This document shows, piece after piece, positions 13,379 through 17,190 of a DNA stretch of 17,190 bases. This stretch comes from Gammaproteobacteria bacterium. Lineage in GTDB: Bacteria > Pseudomonadota > Gammaproteobacteria > UBA6429. The stretch is taken from contig QIKU01000192.1 in the NCBI GenBank assembly GCA_003232015.1, forward strand, positions 1 through 17,190. The letters are read 5' to 3'. How positions within the stretch are numbered: the stretch's first letter is position 1; the number at the start of each line of letters is the position of its first letter. The notes below the pieces were generated by a model, which worked only from the letters and a program-made list of their open reading frames with translations, was not told where the DNA came from and did no database searches. The position numbers and the translations under genes are program-made.

Positions 13379-15649
13379 ATGTTACAAAAATTACAAAAAA
13401 TTATAAGTGAATTTTTTGTCACGCGAAAAATTGAGCGCAAGCTACAGTTGCTTGTTAGTAATATCCATAAATCAATTAGTTGTGATGCCTGTTCTATTTT
13501 TTTAGTTGACGAGCAAAATCGCCAGCTCGTTTTAATGGCAACGGAAGGTTTTTATCAGGAAGCGGTGGGTGTTGTTCGTTTGCCTCTTAATAATAGCTTG
13601 TCTGGGCTGGTTGTTAAACGTGCCGAACCCATTAGTCTTGACGATTGTTCGCAACACCCTGCTTACTATTATGTTTCGGAAACTGGCGAAGAAGCCTTTC
13701 ATGGTTATATCGGTGTACCGGTTATCCACAATCGAAATGTGCTTGCGGTTCTCACGCTGCATCAAAAGGCGAAAGCCTGTTTTGATGTTGATAGCGAAAC
13801 TTTTCTGATTACCATTGCTTCTCAAATTGCAGACAACCTTGCACATGCCCGCATTAGCCAGGATTTAGACGACATTTTAAATGCTGATGTGCCACGTGGC
13901 GCTTTTCATCCGATTGCCGGTTTACCGGGAGCACCTGGCATGGCGATTGGCACCAGTTGTGTTATGTATGTACCAACGGATATTAAGGCAATTCCTGACC
14001 GGAAAATTACCGATATTGATGCAGAAATTAAACTATTTGAATCCGCAGTTGAAAATGTAAAACAGGACATTGCTGAGTTAAAAATAAAACTGGCCGAAAC
14101 GGTTCCTGATGATGAACTTGCCTTGTTTGATGCCTATTTATTAATGCTCGACAGCCAGTCTTTACTTGGTGAAACCGTTAGCCATATTCGTGAAGGGCAA
14201 TGGGGGCAAGCGGCTTTGCGCGATACGTTACAGGATTATGCCGCACAGTTTGAAAGCATGGATGACTCGTATTTGAGAGAACGAGGCTCAGATGTACTCG
14301 ATCTTGGCCGCCGTATTTTACGCTATCTGCGAGAAGATAATGAAAAAGACCGGGTTCTGCCAGACAGAGTTATTTTAGTTGGCGAGTTATTAACACCAGC
14401 CAATTTAACCCAGGTACCGATTGAAAAATTAGTGGGTGTGATATCCCGTCATGGTTCGCGCACTTCACACCTTGCCATTTTTGCGCGAGCGATGGGTATC
14501 CCTGCGGTGATGGGTGCCGAGTTAATACCGATTAGAAAAATGGACGGTTGCAAACTGGTCGTTGACGGTTATAAAGGAGACGTTTACGTTAACCCGGCCG
14601 ATGAAGTTCAGCAACGCTACCAGCGCTTAATTGACGATGAAGCACGCTTAACAACTAAGTTGCAGGAGCTTGCTGGTCTCCCTGCGCAGACAGAAGATGG
14701 TCATCGGGTGACAGTTTTTTTAACGTCTGGACTAACAGCCGATATTAATCCAGAAAAAACATCGCAGGCCGATGGGATTGGTTTATATCGTACCGAGCTT
14801 CCCTTTATGGAGCGCGAACGTTTCCCCAGTGAAAATGAACAATGTGAAATTTACCGGCGCATTCTGGAACTTTGCGCGCCGCGTCCTGTTCATTTGCGCA
14901 CTCTGGACATTGGTGGCGATAAGGCACTTAGTTACTTCCCCATTGTAGAAGAAAACCCCTTTCTTGGCTGGCGCGGTATTCGTATTACACTAGATCACCC
15001 CGAAATATTTCTGGTGCAAATAAGAGCGATGTTGCGAGCAAACAGTGGGCTGAATAATCTGCATATATTATTACCCATGATCAGTCATGTTGCAGAATTA
15101 AACGACGCGCTTGCGTTAATCCACCGTGTATACGGCGAGTTGCTCGAAGAAGGTGAAGACGTTGTAATGCCGAAAGTGGGTGTGATGATTGAAGTGCCTT
15201 CTGCTGTTTATATGGCTGAAAGCTTAGCGAAGCGAGTTGACTATTTTTCTATAGGTTCAAATGATTTAACCCAATACCTTTTAGCCGTTGACCGGAATAA
15301 TGCGCGTGTTGCCGGTTTATACGATGCATTGCACCCCGCTGTGTTAAAAGCAATTTATCAGGTTGTTCAGGCTGGACATGCTTATAACAAACCGGTTGGA
15401 ATTTGTGGTGAAATGGCTGGCGATCCTGCTGCGGCTTTAATATTGGTTGGAATGGGGCTGGATAGCTTAAGTATGTCGGCCTCTTCTTTATTAAGAGTGA
15501 AGTGGGTCTTGCGTCATTTTAGCCGCAATCGCACGCGGCAGATACTCGATGATGTTTTAAAACTTGAAGATGCAGAGTTGATCCGAGCGCATATGAATCA
15601 TATTCTGGAACTTGCCGGGATGGGCGTGTTACTCGGTGCGGGTGACTGA
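13379..15649 (+). CDS. ptsP: Phosphoenolpyruvate-protein phosphotransferase, PTS-Ntr enzyme I
   Basis: EI-Ntr takes phosphate from PEP and passes it to NPr and then EIIA-Ntr, a regulatory cascade tied to nitrogen status and potassium homeostasis rather than sugar uptake. The 756-residue length matches E. coli PtsP (748). An N-terminal GAF domain (about 15-155), which senses glutamine or 2-oxoglutarate in relatives, precedes the NPr-binding helical domain. The phosphohistidine domain has His364 in S-R-T-S-H-L-A-I-F-A-R. The PEP-binding barrel has RTLDIGGDK, F-L-G-W-R-G-I-R, FSIGSNDLTQYLLAVDRNN and the catalytic Cys676 in GICGEMAGDP. All catalytic residues are intact. It is probably co-transcribed with rppH. 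No clear ribosome binding site precedes the ATG, which hints at coupling to rppH translation. NPr and EIIA-Ntr genes are not in the window. Confidence 0.96.
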   Translation: MLQKLQKIISEFFVTRKIERKLQLLVSNIHKSISCDACSIFLVDEQNRQLVLMATEGFYQEAVGVVRLPLNNSLSGLVVKRAEPISLDDCSQHPAYYYVSETGEEAFHGYIGVPVIHNRNVLAVLTLHQKAKACFDVDSETFLITIASQIADNLAHARISQDLDDILNADVPRGAFHPIAGLPGAPGMAIGTSCVMYVPTDIKAIPDRKITDIDAEIKLFESAVENVKQDIAELKIKLAETVPDDELALFDAYLLMLDSQSLLGETVSHIREGQWGQAALRDTLQDYAAQFESMDDSYLRERGSDVLDLGRRILRYLREDNEKDRVLPDRVILVGELLTPANLTQVPIEKLVGVISRHGSRTSHLAIFARAMGIPAVMGAELIPIRKMDGCKLVVDGYKGDVYVNPADEVQQRYQRLIDDEARLTTKLQELAGLPAQTEDGHRVTVFLTSGLTADINPEKTSQADGIGLYRTELPFMERERFPSENEQCEIYRRILELCAPRPVHLRTLDIGGDKALSYFPIVEENPFLGWRGIRITLDHPEIFLVQIRAMLRANSGLNNLHILLPMISHVAELNDALALIHRVYGELLEEGEDVVMPKVGVMIEVPSAVYMAESLAKRVDYFSIGSNDLTQYLLAVDRNNARVAGLYDALHPAVLKAIYQVVQAGHAYNKPVGICGEMAGDPAAALILVGMGLDSLSMSASSLLRVKWVLRHFSRNRTRQILDDVLKLEDAELIRAHMNHILELAGMGVLLGAGD

Positions 15650-15711
15650 TAATTCATTTTTATAATTGTCGAATGAGTCGCTAAATAGATGAATAATTGT
15701 AAATAACAATG

Positions 15712-15739
15712 CTATTATTAGATACTAATCTAATAGTAG
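15712..15739. repeat. AT-rich hairpin between ptsP and the GspE/PilB-like gene
   Basis: CTATTATTAGAT (15712-15723) and ATCTAATAGTAG (15728-15739) pair over 12 positions, eleven Watson-Crick and one G-T, around a four-base loop. No T-run follows on either strand, so it is not a standard terminator. Its place 63 nt after the ptsP stop and 46 nt before the next ATG would fit a weak terminator, an mRNA-end stabiliser or an operator. Confidence 0.45.
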
Positions 15740-15785
15740 TACGATATTAGCAAATTAAATGAATTAAATGTTAGCGAAATAGTTT

Positions 15786-17190
15786 ATGAATCAGGTACGT
15801 CAGTTCCATGCAAGCAGTGATGAATCGCTTTCTTTGTCCGATATTGTTAAAAATCTGATCGAAGATGGTCGCATTGCACCGAGCTTATCCGAACAGTTCT
15901 TAATACCGGCGCGTACTTCCAGCAAGCTGGATATTAGTCCGCTTATTCTTATTAGCCAGCAGGAATGGGATGATCTTAAAAACCCAGGGCAAAAACTCAC
16001 ACTTGATATCTTATCCCAATGGTTAGCGGATAAATCAGGTTTGCCCTATTACCGTGTCGACCCGTTAAAGATTGATGTAACGAGCGTGACGGATGTTATT
16101 TCATCCGCTTATGCGATTCGGCATAAAATTTTACCGGTAGAAGTGCATGAGAACCATGTTGTTATTGCAACCGCTGAACCGAATGTGCGTAGCTGGGAAA
16201 GCGAGTTGTCGCACGTTAACAACGGTATTGAAATTGAAAGGGTGATAACAAACCCACTGGATATTTCGCGTTTCCTGAATGAATTTTACAGTGTTAGTCA
16301 TTCAATAAGACGCGCGACATCTGAAACAGAAAACCGTAAGAACATTGGTATCGGTAATTTTGAACAACTGGTTGAATTAGGTAAGTCCGGCAACCTTGAT
16401 GCCAATGATCAGGATATTGTTCAGATAGTAGATTGGTTATTGCAATATGCCTTTGAACAACGTGCCAGTGATATTCATTTAGAGCCACGCCGTGATAAAG
16501 GCCATATCCGTTTTCGTATTGATGGCATGTTACACCTTGTTTACGATATGCCACCGCTAGTAATGAATGCGGTGACCAGCCGGATTAAAGTGCTCGGGCG
16601 TATGGACGTGGTTGAAAAAAGACGCCCGCAAGATGGTCGCATCAAAACAAAATTACAGGACGGTGCCGAAATAGAATTGCGCTTATCCACTATGCCAACA
16701 GCCTTTGGCGAAAAATTGGTAATGCGTATTTTTGACCCCATTGTTTTAACAAAAGATTTTACTGCATTAGGTTTTGGTGAAAAAGATATTGCCTGCTGGA
16801 ATAATATGGTCACGCAACCTCATGGTATTGTGCTGGTAACCGGGCCAACCGGTTCGGGCAAAACATCCACGTTATATGCCACGTTACGGCAGCTAGCCAC
16901 ACCAGAAGTGAATGTCAGCACAGTCGAAGATCCAATCGAAAATATTGTATCGGAATTTAACCAGATGCAGGTACAAACAAATATTGATGTAACCTTTGCA
17001 GCGGGTATTCGTACGCTATTGCGCCAGGATCCAGATATTATTATGGTGGGTGAAATTCGTGATAAAGAAACAGCCGAAATGGCAATACAGGCTGCGTTGA
17101 CTGGGCATTTGGTTTTATCCACCTTGCATACTAACGATGCGGCTGCGGCTATTCCACGCTTACGCGAAATTGGTATTCCTGCCTACCTGT
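15786..17190 (+). CDS. GspE/PilB-family secretion or pilus-assembly ATPase (C-terminus cut by window edge)
   Basis: A hexameric cytoplasmic ATPase that powers type II secretion or type IV pilus extension. 468 codons are present, open to the edge. Residues about 1-190 form an MshEN-like N-terminal region (S-D-I-V-K-N-L-I-E-D-G-R-I, later L-P-Y-Y-R-V-D-P-L-K-I and V-V-I-A-T-A-E-P). The core ATPase follows with A-S-D-I-H-L-E-P, Walker A GPTGSGKT (353-360), the Asp box E-D-P-I-E, Walker B IIMVGEIRD (418-426) and the His box L-T-G-H-L-V-L-S-T-L-H-T-N-D. The tetracysteine zinc motif would lie beyond the edge, so GspE, PilB and MshE cannot be separated. The ATG at 15786 is the first start after an in-frame TAG at 15780; no good ribosome binding site is seen. 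No pilin or secretin gene is visible. Confidence 0.9.
   Translation, partial: MNQVRQFHASSDESLSLSDIVKNLIEDGRIAPSLSEQFLIPARTSSKLDISPLILISQQEWDDLKNPGQKLTLDILSQWLADKSGLPYYRVDPLKIDVTSVTDVISSAYAIRHKILPVEVHENHVVIATAEPNVRSWESELSHVNNGIEIERVITNPLDISRFLNEFYSVSHSIRRATSETENRKNIGIGNFEQLVELGKSGNLDANDQDIVQIVDWLLQYAFEQRASDIHLEPRRDKGHIRFRIDGMLHLVYDMPPLVMNAVTSRIKVLGRMDVVEKRRPQDGRIKTKLQDGAEIELRLSTMPTAFGEKLVMRIFDPIVLTKDFTALGFGEKDIACWNNMVTQPHGIVLVTGPTGSGKTSTLYATLRQLATPEVNVSTVEDPIENIVSEFNQMQVQTNIDVTFAAGIRTLLRQDPDIIMVGEIRDKETAEMAIQAALTGHLVLSTLHTNDAAAAIPRLREIGIPAYL

Noticed and set aside
13532..13846. Antisense open frame of 104 codons within ptsP
   Set aside because: It lies wholly inside the well-supported ptsP GAF region, matches no family I recognise and has no sign of its own start signals.

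Overview
This window looks like chromosomal DNA of a moderately AT-leaning gammaproteobacterium. The clues are a HAD phosphatase / rppH / ptsP block in the order known from Pseudomonas, PTS-Ntr enzyme I with a GAF domain, a DsrC/TusE-family protein, a GspE/PilB-type ATPase, and a sigma-28-like promoter in front of a chemotaxis-type gene. I cannot name a genus from sequence alone. I see no rRNA, tRNA, CRISPR array, insertion sequence or phage gene.

Layout. Positions 1-1016 (minus strand) hold the start of purU (runs off the left edge) and, just upstream of it, an NAD(P)-binding ketopantoate-reductase-like protein. A short divergent intergenic region with an FNR/Anr-like palindrome leads to hppA (1235-3268, plus), a proton-pumping pyrophosphatase of the K+-independent type, closed by a strong intrinsic terminator. 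Next comes a gene for a CheW-like protein whose CheW fold is split by a zinc-binding CZB domain (3437-4294), preceded by a good sigma-28 promoter. A minus-strand gene of unknown function (4338-4901) is divergent from an unusual protein made of two DsrC/TusE domains in tandem (5129-5860).

Positions 5887-9287 (minus) form a vitamin B12 operon: sigma-70-type promoter, cobalamin riboswitch, btuB (outer-membrane receptor), tonB (a dedicated energy transducer) and a PduO-type cobalamin adenosyltransferase. Together these import cobalamin and convert it to adenosylcobalamin. An orphan ParA-type ATPase (9523-10212, plus) separates this operon from a BtuCD-type inner-membrane ABC transporter (10230-12001, minus), which follows a HAD phosphatase gene (12025-12714). 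No periplasmic binding protein (BtuF) gene is visible.

The right side carries rppH (12862-13353) and ptsP (13379-15649), closely spaced on the plus strand and divergent from the HAD gene. After an AT-rich hairpin comes a GspE/PilB-family ATPase (15786 onward) that runs off the right edge. The least ordinary items are the tandem DsrC-like protein with cysteine losses, the CheW domain with an inserted CZB domain under a flagellar-type promoter, and the split B12 uptake system without a visible binding protein.
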